Both the position numbers and the translations under genes were made by a program. This document shows, piece after piece, positions 19,153 to 28,402 of a stretch of 64,000 nt of DNA (position 1 is the first letter of the stretch; every line of letters begins with the position of its first letter). The DNA lies in contig SBGX01000011.1 in the NCBI GenBank assembly GCA_006226425.1, positions 62,001-126,000 of the forward strand. Reading direction: 5' to 3'. Source of the stretch: Bacteroidota bacterium. GTDB lineage: Bacteria > Bacteroidota > Bacteroidia > Flavobacteriales_D > Crocinitomicaceae. The notes beneath the pieces are model-generated. The model saw only the letters and a program-made list of their open reading frames with translations, was not told the DNA's origin and did no database searches.

Positions 19153-19617
19153 TTACGCCTTCACCTGCATGGCTTTGGCTCCCATTTGATCAGCTTCTTT
19201 TTCCAATGAGGGGCTGTCATTTAGTGGGGTGGAACCATTGATGTGTCCGGTAGCTTTGACACGTCCCTGCTTTTGTTGAACAACATGCCAGGCTTCATGA
19301 GGCAGATGCTTTTCCTGTCCCGGCGCGAGGTGGATATTGTTACCCTGGGCATAAGCATGAGCCTGTAATTGAGCGGGCTTTGGAGAGTTGTAGTATACGT
19401 TTACATCGTGCATCGGAACTCCGGAGAGGGTCTCAACTCCTGTTTTGACCTGTTCGGGAAGTCCGCCGGATGCCTTTCGTTGAATCGTTGAAGCATCGGA
19501 AATCTTTTGAAGCTGGTGCAGTTTTTTACTGGCTTGTCGCTGGTCTGGTGCAGCCTGGGCACTCGAATGTGTGCTATGTTGCTGAACAGGACTATTTTTG
19601 GCTTCTTTGCGATGCAT
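19153..19617 (-). CDS. Short DUF4157 (eCIS-core-like) protein with HEAWH motif
   Basis: A 154-residue protein with a Gln/Ser/Ala-rich N-terminus and a DUF4157 domain from about residue 50: LPEQVKTGVETLSGVPMHDV, the segment LQAHAYAQGNNIHLAPG, then LPHEAWHVVQQKQGRV with a zincin-type HEAWH (H107, E108, H111). In known proteins this domain heads large effectors associated with extracellular contractile injection systems, with a toxin domain behind it. Here the protein ends soon after the domain and no injection-system genes lie nearby, so it is an orphan. The two following genes on this strand are the Ntn-hydrolase and a small protein. It has normal or slightly high GC, unlike those. Confidence 0.85.
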   Translation of the reverse strand: MHRKEAKNSPVQQHSTHSSAQAAPDQRQASKKLHQLQKISDASTIQRKASGGLPEQVKTGVETLSGVPMHDVNVYYNSPKPAQLQAHAYAQGNNIHLAPGQEKHLPHEAWHVVQQKQGRVKATGHINGSTPLNDSPSLEKEADQMGAKAMQVKA

Positions 19618-19705
19618 AAGACGTAGAGTTTTAGACGATTAAGATACATAATTTTTGTTAGATATGCACCAAATAGCTTCGGATGCAGGCATTGCTCGAA
19701 AATCT

Positions 19706-19713
19706 TAACTTTG
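19706..19713 (+). promoter_or_regulatory. Possible -7 box for the ABC transporter genes
   Basis: TAACTTTG matches TAnnTTTG exactly, 83 bases before the ATG at 19796. No -33 element at the usual spacing. The 178-base gap from 19618 to 19795 otherwise shows nothing. Confidence 0.3.
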
Positions 19714-19795
19714 CTAAAGAGCTGATTTGCAATAATTAATATGTGCGCATAGTATTTTGGAATGATATTTGAACCATCCAACAAAAAACGGACTT

Positions 19796-20437
19796 ATGAA
19801 CATTATACTGGATCATATCATGCCGGTTCCACTGGCATCCATTCAACATGGTGCTGATAGTATCTGGGGGAGACGGATTGAACTGGAGCAGGGAAGAAAG
19901 ATCATGTTGAACGCCTCTTCCGGGAAAGGAAAATCAACCTTCACACATACTTTATTTGGCTTGCGGAAAGACTTTTCAGGTCAACTATTGTTTGACGGAC
20001 AGGATACGGCCGCTTATGGTTTTGAAGATTGGACGAAGATTCGACGGGAAGGCATTGCCGTACTCTTTCAGGACTTGCAGTTGTTTCCGGAACTGACGGT
20101 GCGGGAAAACCTGCAATTGAAAAATCAGTTGAGTCAAACGTACACGGAGGAGGAACTCCGGGAACAACTTGATTTTCTGGGAATAGCAGATAAGTGGGAT
20201 CAGGCTTGTGGCTTGCTTTCCATGGGGCAACAGCAGCGTGTGGCGATTATCCGTTCCCTGATTCAGAAATTTGACTGGTTGATCCTCGATGAGCCCTTTT
20301 CACACCTGGATCGAGAGAATGCATCCAAATGCCTGGAGATGATCAATAAACGCTGCGATGAGTTGCGGGCAGGTTTTGTGCTGACCACCCTGGGGGATGA
20401 CTACGGATTCCATTATGATCAGGAACTAAAACTTTGA
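19796..20437 (+). CDS. ABC transporter ATP-binding protein (MacB/LolD type)
   Basis: A 213-residue ATPase started at MNIILDHI (19796); an upstream in-frame ATG adds a poorly conserved leader. It shows a Walker A of unusual form (NASSGKGKST, with Ala in place of the first Gly), a Q-loop (AVLFQDLQLF), a signature LSMGQQQR, and Walker B WLILDEP followed by FSHLD. The H-loop region reads VLTTLGDDYG, so the expected switch His is not evident. It is 4 bases ahead of an FtsX-like permease, and the pair should form a mechanotransmission-type exporter or extractor acting on lipoproteins or peptides. The altered ATPase motifs raise the question of whether it hydrolyses ATP normally. Confidence 0.88.
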   Translation: MNIILDHIMPVPLASIQHGADSIWGRRIELEQGRKIMLNASSGKGKSTFTHTLFGLRKDFSGQLLFDGQDTAAYGFEDWTKIRREGIAVLFQDLQLFPELTVRENLQLKNQLSQTYTEEELREQLDFLGIADKWDQACGLLSMGQQQRVAIIRSLIQKFDWLILDEPFSHLDRENASKCLEMINKRCDELRAGFVLTTLGDDYGFHYDQELKL

Positions 20438-20441
20438 AGCC

Positions 20442-21620
20442 ATGTTGAACAAATTGCTCTTTAAAAATCAGGATTTTAAACAACTGATCATTGCGATGCT
20501 CGGTTCCCTGTTGGGGATTACGTTCCTTCTCTGCTCGATTCACTACTTAATTAAGGTCAATGAATTTGGGGAGGGGAATGATATTCTGGGGCCGAATACG
20601 ATCATTGTTCAGAAGAAGGTGACAACGGCCAATACCCTGAACATGGCCAAAACAGATTTTAGCCCGGAGGAAATAGACATCCTGAAGCAGGAAAAATTTA
20701 TCCTGGATGTGAAGCCGGTGATCAGCAATAGTTTTGATGTCTCCTTTCAAACGGCAGATCCGATGGTGCCTTATTTTCGATCGAATGTATTCATACAAAC
20801 CGTGGATCAGTCCTTTTTGGACGTGAAAAGCGATAAATGGCATTGGAAAGAAGGAGATACGCTGGTTCCAATCATTTTGCCAAGGGATTTCCTGGTCATG
20901 TTGAACACCTTTATGAGTGCCAGCGGAATTCCCCAAATCTCAGATGAATTGGCAATGGATGTGAAATTTAAATTCAGACTTTCGGGAGAGGGACAGCCAG
21001 ACGAATACATCTATGCACGCATCATTGGATTTACGAATGAGGTGGCTTCCATTTTGGTACCGGCAACGTTCATGGAGTATGGGAACAAAAAGTTCGCCGG
21101 AGGAGTGGAACAAAAGATTACTCAGGTCATGATTTCAGGCACGGAGGCTGAGTTTGGCCTGGTGGAGCAATTGTTGAAAGAGAAACACCTGGAATCCAAG
21201 AATTCGCAGATGGTTGTTGGGAGGCTAAAAAGCACTGTGGGGACATTGATTTTGGTAGTTCTGGGAATCTCCGTATTGGCTGTTTTCCTTTCCGGTTTGG
21301 TCCTGATTCAATACGCGCAGTTGCTGATGAGTAAAAATGCTTACCAGATTCGGACCTTACTCCGCTTGGGCTATGCACCCCAGCAGTTGATTCGTTCCTT
21401 TTTTGGGTACTTCGTAAAAATTTTCGGTTGGATCTCGCTCATTGGTTGTGGATTGTTTTTTGCCCTCAAATATTTTCTGGATCGACTCTTTGAAGAAGGA
21501 GGACTGTACATTGATACAGGGATGACCTGGATCAGCATCGGGGCCCTGTTGCTTGCCTATGTGTTCTTCTCCCTGGCCAGTTATTTGAATGCCCGGAAGG
21601 GGATCTATCGGGAATTCTAG
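20442..21620 (+). CDS. FtsX-like ABC transporter permease
   Basis: A 392-residue protein with one membrane segment near the N-terminus (about 12-35), a large periplasmic domain (about 40-265), and three membrane segments near the C-terminus (about 268-292, 320-345 and 360-385). This is the MacB/FtsX topology. The last part, LRLGYAPQQLIRSFFGYF, fits the coupling helix region of FtsX proteins. It is the partner of the ATP-binding protein immediately upstream. Substrate unknown. Confidence 0.85.
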   Translation: MLNKLLFKNQDFKQLIIAMLGSLLGITFLLCSIHYLIKVNEFGEGNDILGPNTIIVQKKVTTANTLNMAKTDFSPEEIDILKQEKFILDVKPVISNSFDVSFQTADPMVPYFRSNVFIQTVDQSFLDVKSDKWHWKEGDTLVPIILPRDFLVMLNTFMSASGIPQISDELAMDVKFKFRLSGEGQPDEYIYARIIGFTNEVASILVPATFMEYGNKKFAGGVEQKITQVMISGTEAEFGLVEQLLKEKHLESKNSQMVVGRLKSTVGTLILVVLGISVLAVFLSGLVLIQYAQLLMSKNAYQIRTLLRLGYAPQQLIRSFFGYFVKIFGWISLIGCGLFFALKYFLDRLFEEGGLYIDTGMTWISIGALLLAYVFFSLASYLNARKGIYREF

Positions 21621-21711
21621 GGAAATAGTTAAAAAGCTGTTAAATTTGTCTTCCCTCGACGGCATCTTACGTCTAAGGGTTAAATATGCAAGAAAGAAAT
21701 AATAGAAAGCT

Positions 21712-23241
21712 ATGAAATCACTGCTCGTAATAACAAGTTTACTCATCGGATTCAGTCTGTCGGCACAGACCCTAAAATTCAAAGTAAACGGCATGCCGGA
21801 TACAACGGTCTTTTTGGTAAAATACTACGGAAAAGGGATGTATTATGCAGATACGGCTGTTTTGAAGAATGGGCGTTGTCAGTTTGATGGCACTAAGCAA
21901 AAGCCAGGTGTTTTGGCCTTGTTGATGCCGGGTCAAAAGTACTTTGATGTCATTTACACCGGTGAAGATGTGGACATTGAAACCAGCGGACCGGATTATG
22001 CTCAAAATTTGATCGTTAAGAAATCAGAGGAAAACAAAATTTTTGCGAAGTATGTCAAGTACCTGGGGGATCAGCGTAAGGTAGCCAACGAAATTGGGGA
22101 GAAGCGCAAAAAGGAAAAGCAGGATTCCGAAGCTTATAAGAAGTTAGGAGAGGAAATGGATGCTGTTTCAAAGAAGGTAAAGGCTTATCAGAAGGAAGTA
22201 GTGGAGAAAAACAAGGGAACTTTTGTTTCCAAGTTGGTCAATATGTCCATGGAGATTGAAATTCCGGATTCTCCGAGAGATTCAGAGGGAAAGATCATCG
22301 ATTCGAACTTTGCGTATAAATATTACCGGGATCACTATTTCGATCATGTGGATTTCACCGACGATCGCGTAATCAATACACCCATTTTCCATAACAAGCT
22401 GGATTATTTCTTTAGTCGGAAGATGCTGGTTCAAATTCCGGATACAATCGTCAAATACGCATTCCGTCTTTGTGATCCATTGGATCAGAAATCAGAAATG
22501 TTCAAGTATTGCGTGACTTACATCACCTCTACTTTTGAGAAGTCCACCATGTTGAATATGGATAAGGTGTTTCAACGCATGGGAGAACGCTATTACTGTA
22601 GCAAAAATGCAGAAGGAAAATCACCGGCTTATTGGATGGACGATGAGAAGCTGAAAGAGTTGTGTGAAAAAACGGTGACCTTGAAACGACTCGTGGAAGG
22701 AGCGATCCCTCCAAATGTTCAATTGCGAGACACGACAGACAAACATTGGAAGGATTATTACAGTCTGAAGAGTGACTATACCATTCTGTATTTTTGGGAT
22801 CCGGATTGCGGACACTGTAAAAGCGCGACACCAAAACTGGAGAAATTATACACGGAGAAACTGAAGGCCAGAAATGTAGAAGTTTTTGCGATTGCTAAGG
22901 CGGTTGGAGACGACGAATTCAAGCGCTGGAAAAAGTTTATCAAAGACAAGAAGCTGAGCTTTATCAATGTGGGTCTGACAGACAAATTGTACAATGAAGC
23001 CAAGGAGAACCCGTTGAAGTTTGTGCCAAAGTACACCAGCCTGGAGTCTCTCAACTATCAGGAGACTTTTGACATCTTCTCAACACCGAAGGTATTCCTG
23101 CTGGATAAGGACAAGAAAATCGTTGCTAAGCAGTTGTCGATCTCACAGTTGGAAGACTTTCTGGATCATTTGCAAAAAGTAGATGCACCGAAGATCATTC
23201 CTGCGGACAAGGAAGATGAAGAGAAGAAGGTAGCCCACTAA
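21712..23241 (+). CDS. Exported thioredoxin-fold protein (DUF5106/TlpA-like)
   Basis: A 509-residue protein with signal peptide ending SLSAQ, an N-terminal beta domain of DUF4369 type (about 20-110), a lysine-rich helical segment (about 115-200), a DUF5106-like central region and a C-terminal thioredoxin fold with active site DCGHCKSATP (Cys about 366 and 369) and a cis-Pro near FSTPKVFLL. It should sit in the periplasm or inner face of the outer membrane and catalyse thiol-disulfide exchange. It stands alone between the ABC pair and a convergent nuclease gene, with 2 bases between the stops. Confidence 0.87.
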   Translation: MKSLLVITSLLIGFSLSAQTLKFKVNGMPDTTVFLVKYYGKGMYYADTAVLKNGRCQFDGTKQKPGVLALLMPGQKYFDVIYTGEDVDIETSGPDYAQNLIVKKSEENKIFAKYVKYLGDQRKVANEIGEKRKKEKQDSEAYKKLGEEMDAVSKKVKAYQKEVVEKNKGTFVSKLVNMSMEIEIPDSPRDSEGKIIDSNFAYKYYRDHYFDHVDFTDDRVINTPIFHNKLDYFFSRKMLVQIPDTIVKYAFRLCDPLDQKSEMFKYCVTYITSTFEKSTMLNMDKVFQRMGERYYCSKNAEGKSPAYWMDDEKLKELCEKTVTLKRLVEGAIPPNVQLRDTTDKHWKDYYSLKSDYTILYFWDPDCGHCKSATPKLEKLYTEKLKARNVEVFAIAKAVGDDEFKRWKKFIKDKKLSFINVGLTDKLYNEAKENPLKFVPKYTSLESLNYQETFDIFSTPKVFLLDKDKKIVAKQLSISQLEDFLDHLQKVDAPKIIPADKEDEEKKVAH

Positions 23242-23243
23242 AA

Positions 23244-26090
23244 TTAGTTGCAGTAACTACAGAAACGAGCCATCGGAAATTTTCGGGTGTGTTGAAAGAA
23301 GGTTTCCGGATCGTAAATTTCAGAAAGCAATTTCTGTAAGATTTCCGGATACTTTTCAATGAGTTCCATATTGCTAAAATCCAGCGCGTGCATTTTGAAG
23401 GGATTCTCCTGGGTGCTGACAAAGGAAATGATGCAACTTTCGGAAGGAAGAACGTGGTGATTTCGATGATACAAAAAAGCGTAGGTGAGTAACTGAAAAA
23501 AGTACTTGCTTTCTTTGCTGAGATGACATAGAAAATCCAGCGGTTCATCGTTGGAGCGGCTGCTACTTTTACCAACATCACTTAAATGGACACGGCCGGA
23601 TTTGTAATCAATGATCCGGATGGAATCGTTGACCAGGTCGATGCGATCAACAAAACCTTTGAGCAGAATTCTTTTCTCTACCCCGTGAATGTTTAAACTC
23701 AATTCGGTTTCCAGGCGACTCTCCAGGCCTTTCACCCGAATAATCTCACCGGGATGATCCCGAAGGTATTTCTTTTCGGATTTCAGGAAGCGCCGGATGA
23801 GGTCGCGGGAAACCTGGTAACTCAGAAAATTTTTCCCTTGCATGAATGCCTGTTCATCATCGTTAAAATGTTGCTTAAAAGCTTTGTGGAGGAGTCCTTC
23901 AAAACGTTTCAACATGTCGTCCAGAATATCGACATTCAAGGCCGGGACCCGATATTCTTCCTCGTGTCTTTCCAGGCAATAAGGATCGTAGAGTTGTTCG
24001 AGCACATGGTGGATGATCGTTCCAAAGGTATTGCTCTCCATTTCTTCTTCTACCTGCTCCTCTTCTCCGAATTCCAATACGTATTTATAGTAAAAATCCA
24101 GGGAACAGCGGAAGTAGTTTTTAAGCATGGAAACAGACGTTCCGCTAGCGAATAATTCATCCAGCCGATCGATAATCACATCCGTTTTTTGAATGGATTT
24201 TTCCCGGTTGATTCGTTCACTGCTTTCCAGGGTATAATCTTTTTGGACGAGTTTAACTCTGGAACCGGGGGTCGCCATCTCCATCTCCAATTGACTGATA
24301 AATCGACTCTTTTCACTATATCCGAAGCCTTCGGCTCCCTGATGGTAACATAAGGTCAGGTGTTTTGCCCGATGCAGCAAGCGATAGAAGTGATGAGCAA
24401 AAAGGCCCTGTTTGTCTCGAGGTGTCGGAAGTCCCACATAACGACGAAGGTCCATCGGAATCAGGGATTGAATTTCATTGTCCGGGGGCATTTTCCCTTC
24501 GTTCAGTCCCAGGACTATGATGCGTTCAAAATCGAGTAAACGGGTCTCCAAAAGTCCCATGATCTGAAGTCCATCCATGGGATTCCCAAAGTAGGCGATG
24601 CGCTGTTTACCCCACTGAAGTTGAAATAGCTTTCGGAAATTTCCCAGGTTCATCTCCGGGAAGTTTTCCTCATGAACCATATTTTGGAAATCCGTCAGGC
24701 TTTGATCAAATTGCTGTAAAATAGCCCGCTCAAAACGATGCTTTTCACTGAGTGCGTCAAAGAGGAGACGATTCAGTTTTCGGATTTGTTCAAGGGCTAA
24801 AGACCAATCATTTTTCCAGGGAGTGTAGAGCGTGTCAAGCACTTCATCTGCTTTTTCACTGATTCGGACGCGTTTGAGACTTTGGTAAACAATGTTCCGG
24901 GAACGCATTTCCAATTCACGAGCGTGAATTTTTCCGATTTCTTCTTCGTTCAGACATTCTCTGAAAAGTGGATGTTTCCAGCACTGAAAGAGGTCTTTAT
25001 AGTAGATGGAGTGACTTCGGTGCCGAATGAAACCTTCCTGGATTGAAAAAATCAGATTGACCCAGGTTTTCAACGAACTGTACTGAATAGGAAGTCCAAG
25101 GGTAATATTTGCTTTTCCGACTGACTTCGGGATGTTCTGAAGAAGGGGTAAAATAAGGCTTTCATCTGCCAATAATAGCAGTGTTCCGGAAATTTCCTCC
25201 GGGCTCATTTGGGCCAATTGACTGGCTGCCAGTTTGATCTGACCACTCTGTTGGGCACAGGAAACGACTTCAATGTCCAGGGCCTGTTGACCAATGTTCT
25301 TTTGTACCAGCGGAAGTTCCCGGACCTGCAGGTGGTCCCGAAGTTTGCGCAGAAAGAATCCGGCTTCGTGGTTGGGGTCATCCAGGTAGTAGTGGTCAGC
25401 ATTCATCAGGATGTGTCCACGGCCCATACGATGGAGCTGCCTGATGAGCGTCATTTCCGAAAGGGAAAGCGCATTGAAACCTGCAAAGAGAACGTGTAGT
25501 TCTTTTTTTTCTTCGAAAACACGGTCAATTTCTTCAGAGATGAGGCGATACACGCTTCCCATCATCAGTGCATTTCGTTTTTGAAGCTTTTGATGAAGTT
25601 TTTCGTGAAATTTGGGCAGTTTTTCCCAAAAAGCAAGGTATTTTTTCTGATTTTCGGTCAATTCCCGATCTTCACCGAAACTCCAGTTTTCAATTTCCTT
25701 GATGTCGCGTAGGTTTCTGAAAAGCAGTTTGGGGTCCACCAGGTAGCGATCGATTTCGTCAAAATCATTGACCAGGAGTTGTCCCCAGTTTAGAAAATCA
25801 TCGAAACTTCGGTCTTCTTCCGGCCCGGCCAGTTCAAGGTGAACGTGATATAGCTCGATGAGAATCCGGGTTTTATCCAGTACAGGTTTGGGTGAAAGCT
25901 GCTTCATCCATTGATCAATGGTGAGCAAATCAGGGGCAAAAACAGGTCGTTGATATTTCTCGTAGAGTGCCTTGAGAATGTATTGTTTGGGTCGCTCCGA
26001 AGGCAGGACGATCAACCAGTTTTGAAGATCAATCCCACTTTCATGCACATAGCTCGCAATTTGTTCGACAAAAGCCCCCTGGTTTTCCAC
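23244..26090 (-). CDS. AddB/RexB-like PD-(D/E)XK nuclease-helicase subunit
   Basis: A 948-residue protein with a GTG start. The N-terminal part (LIVLPSERPKQYILKALYEK) and the motif LGLNEGKMPPDN are typical of the inactivated helicase part of AddB-like proteins. The C-terminus is a PD-(D/E)XK nuclease with IIDYKSGRV (about 825-833). Cysteines in NYFRCSLDFYYKYVLEF and the closing FCSYCN are the remains of the Fe-S cluster loop normal in this family; the protein ends two residues after the last, so a fourth Cys is missing or lies elsewhere. It acts in double-strand break repair with an AddA-like partner, which is not in the window. It follows murF-alr by 17 bases. Confidence 0.88.
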   Translation of the reverse strand: MENQGAFVEQIASYVHESGIDLQNWLIVLPSERPKQYILKALYEKYQRPVFAPDLLTIDQWMKQLSPKPVLDKTRILIELYHVHLELAGPEEDRSFDDFLNWGQLLVNDFDEIDRYLVDPKLLFRNLRDIKEIENWSFGEDRELTENQKKYLAFWEKLPKFHEKLHQKLQKRNALMMGSVYRLISEEIDRVFEEKKELHVLFAGFNALSLSEMTLIRQLHRMGRGHILMNADHYYLDDPNHEAGFFLRKLRDHLQVRELPLVQKNIGQQALDIEVVSCAQQSGQIKLAASQLAQMSPEEISGTLLLLADESLILPLLQNIPKSVGKANITLGLPIQYSSLKTWVNLIFSIQEGFIRHRSHSIYYKDLFQCWKHPLFRECLNEEEIGKIHARELEMRSRNIVYQSLKRVRISEKADEVLDTLYTPWKNDWSLALEQIRKLNRLLFDALSEKHRFERAILQQFDQSLTDFQNMVHEENFPEMNLGNFRKLFQLQWGKQRIAYFGNPMDGLQIMGLLETRLLDFERIIVLGLNEGKMPPDNEIQSLIPMDLRRYVGLPTPRDKQGLFAHHFYRLLHRAKHLTLCYHQGAEGFGYSEKSRFISQLEMEMATPGSRVKLVQKDYTLESSERINREKSIQKTDVIIDRLDELFASGTSVSMLKNYFRCSLDFYYKYVLEFGEEEQVEEEMESNTFGTIIHHVLEQLYDPYCLERHEEEYRVPALNVDILDDMLKRFEGLLHKAFKQHFNDDEQAFMQGKNFLSYQVSRDLIRRFLKSEKKYLRDHPGEIIRVKGLESRLETELSLNIHGVEKRILLKGFVDRIDLVNDSIRIIDYKSGRVHLSDVGKSSSRSNDEPLDFLCHLSKESKYFFQLLTYAFLYHRNHHVLPSESCIISFVSTQENPFKMHALDFSNMELIEKYPEILQKLLSEIYDPETFFQHTRKFPMARFCSYCN

Positions 26091-26107
26091 GTCCTAAAGT
26101 TAAGGAT

Positions 26108-28402
26108 TTACTCGTCGGTATAGATGCGCTCCAGTCGCCTCGACATCGAAGTGAGTACTTCATAAGGGATGGTTTCCATTTGACTGGCAAGTTGTTCCAG
26201 GCTTTGGTGCGGACCAATGATCTCCACACTTTCTCCTTCCCGGACGTCCAGCTTACCAAGATCGAGCATGGTCATATCCATACATACATTGCCGACGACC
26301 GGGCAGTAGCTGCCGCGAATATACATACCTCCTTTGCCGTTACTCAAGGATCTTCGAAATCCATCTGCGTAGCCGACCGGAATGATTCCGATGCGCATTT
26401 CACGGGGAGCCGTATAAGAAAGGCTATAGCCGATGCCCTGTCCTTTTTTGACTTCCTTGATTTGAGAAACGATGGATTTCCAACCAATGGCAGCTTCCAG
26501 ACCCGGATGATTTTTCGGATTCACGGAAACACCGTAAAGACCAATTCCGATGCGGACCATATCAAATTGTGCTTCCGGGAAACGGGCAACTCCTTCTGTG
26601 TTGAGAAGATGCTTCAGAAAAGGATAGTTGACCTTCTTCTCCATTTCACCGCAAATTTCCTGGAAGGTTTTTATTTGTTGCTTCGTAAAACTGGAATCTT
26701 CGAGGCGATCAGAGTCGGCTAAATGCGAATAAATACTGCGAACCCGAAGTTCCGGCTGACTGGAAAGGTAATTACTTAGGCTTAAAATATCGGAAAGGTC
26801 AAAGCCCAATCGTTTCATGCCCGTATCAAACTTCAGGTGGATAGGATACTGTTCTCGTCCCCCCTGGATTAAAGAGCGGGTGAATGCATCGAGCATGCTC
26901 ATGCTGTAGATACTGGGTTCTAGTTGGTGCTCGATCACCTGGTCAAAACTGTTTTCATCGCAGTTCATGACCAAAATGGGAAGCTGAATCCCCTGATTCC
27001 TCAATTCGATTCCTTCATCCACGTAGGCAACGCCCAAATAGTCCACATGATTTTGCTCCAGAAAGCGCGCCATTTGAACAGCTCCTGAACCATAAGAAGA
27101 AGCTTTGATCATGATTAGCAACTTCACATCTGGATTCAGTTTGGACTGCCAGAATTTGAGATTTTTTCGCACGGCAGTCAGGTTGATTTCTACCCTTGTT
27201 TTATGGTGTCGCAAACGGAATTTTTTGGCAAGCCGTTCCACATGTGAATTCCTGGTTCCCTTAATCAGTACAACCTGATTGTGAATTTCATTCATTTGTG
27301 GTTCATCATCCTGACGCACAAAAAAGACCTGGTACAATTCGTAATTTTTGATGCGGTGTTTGATTTTTCGGACTTCTTCCTCATCGAGTCCTTCAACACC
27401 AAGGATCAAACTTCTTCTACGATCTCCTGAAATACTCATTTGATATTCGAGGGACTGGGTGAGTGCATCTAAATCCGCATTATAGGCATCATTGATAATC
27501 GTATTGCCATTCATTCCGTCAAAAGTCTCCATTCGGAGAGCCAGGCGAGGCAGTGTTTTGATTTTTTCACTGATTTCCGAAAGGGGAACATCCAGTCCTT
27601 CGCAAAGTCCCAGCACCAAACTCAGGTTTTGTCTACTGGCTGTATCCTGATAGGGAGAAAGGGCCAGGAATTCCTGATATTTTTCGGTGGAACTTCGGAA
27701 AAATTGTCGGTGTCGTTCCTCCACACTTTCTCCAATGTACACGTCGGGACAATTTTCAAAGAGGGCCCATTTTTCGTGAATGAGTTCTTCCTGATCTTTG
27801 AAATTAGCCAGGTGTGCAGTTCCAATATTTGTGAGTACCCCGATGGAAGGTTGAATCATATCCCGAAGGAAGGTCATTTCGCCCGGTCCCGAAACACCGG
27901 CTTCAATAAGGGCCAGGGAATGTTCCGCTTCCATTTCCAGCAGGGAAAGTGCGACGCCGAGCTGTGAATTGTAACTTTTAGGGCTCCGAACAATGCGAAA
28001 ATGATCCGATAAGCAGTGGTAGGCCCATTCTTTGACAATGGTTTTACCAACACTTCCTGTGATTGCAATGACCGGATAATCGAATTTCTGGCGGTGAATC
28101 CGTGCCAAATTTTGAAGCGCAATCAGGGGGCTTTTAACCTGATAAAAAAAGGCATCCTGGAAGTCCGAATTATCAAAGTCCGGACGAACCACGAAGTGTC
28201 GGATTCCTTTTTCGTAGGCATCTTCAATGAACAAATGACCGTTTCGGAAGGGTCCTTCCAGCGCAAAAAAGGCGGCATGTTCCGCATGAATGATTTTCCT
28301 TGAATCGTAGTACAGGGAATTGATAAGCAAATCCCGAGAAGACCCTTTGATTTCGGCTCCCAGGTTGGCGGCGAATTCTAAATTCGATAAACCAAGTTTC
28401 AC
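26108..28402 (-). CDS. murF-alr: Bifunctional MurF / alanine racemase fusion
   Basis: A 764-residue protein with GTG start overlapping the tdk stop by 4 bases (GTGA). Residues 1-390 are MurF, which joins D-Ala-D-Ala to UDP-MurNAc-tripeptide: P-loop AITGSVGKTIVKEW (about 113-126), TNIGTAHLANF, and NDAYNAD. Residues 395-764 are alanine racemase, which makes the D-Ala: the PLP lysine is in IKASSYGSGAVQMARF (K433), and the C-terminal barrel has GYADGFRRSLS and NVCMDMTMLDLG. The fusion couples the supply and use of D-alanine and is a known feature of Bacteroidota. Confidence 0.95.
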   Translation of the reverse strand: MKLGLSNLEFAANLGAEIKGSSRDLLINSLYYDSRKIIHAEHAAFFALEGPFRNGHLFIEDAYEKGIRHFVVRPDFDNSDFQDAFFYQVKSPLIALQNLARIHRQKFDYPVIAITGSVGKTIVKEWAYHCLSDHFRIVRSPKSYNSQLGVALSLLEMEAEHSLALIEAGVSGPGEMTFLRDMIQPSIGVLTNIGTAHLANFKDQEELIHEKWALFENCPDVYIGESVEERHRQFFRSSTEKYQEFLALSPYQDTASRQNLSLVLGLCEGLDVPLSEISEKIKTLPRLALRMETFDGMNGNTIINDAYNADLDALTQSLEYQMSISGDRRRSLILGVEGLDEEEVRKIKHRIKNYELYQVFFVRQDDEPQMNEIHNQVVLIKGTRNSHVERLAKKFRLRHHKTRVEINLTAVRKNLKFWQSKLNPDVKLLIMIKASSYGSGAVQMARFLEQNHVDYLGVAYVDEGIELRNQGIQLPILVMNCDENSFDQVIEHQLEPSIYSMSMLDAFTRSLIQGGREQYPIHLKFDTGMKRLGFDLSDILSLSNYLSSQPELRVRSIYSHLADSDRLEDSSFTKQQIKTFQEICGEMEKKVNYPFLKHLLNTEGVARFPEAQFDMVRIGIGLYGVSVNPKNHPGLEAAIGWKSIVSQIKEVKKGQGIGYSLSYTAPREMRIGIIPVGYADGFRRSLSNGKGGMYIRGSYCPVVGNVCMDMTMLDLGKLDVREGESVEIIGPHQSLEQLASQMETIPYEVLTSMSRRLERIYTDE

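Noticed and set aside
19401-19784. 127-codon leftward frame overlapping the DUF4157 gene
   Set aside because: The overlapping frame contains a recognisable DUF4157 domain, and the alternative gives no domain.
26108-28402. MurF-Alr fusion as a possible novelty
   Set aside because: This fusion is a known feature of Bacteroidota, so it is listed only as a feature.
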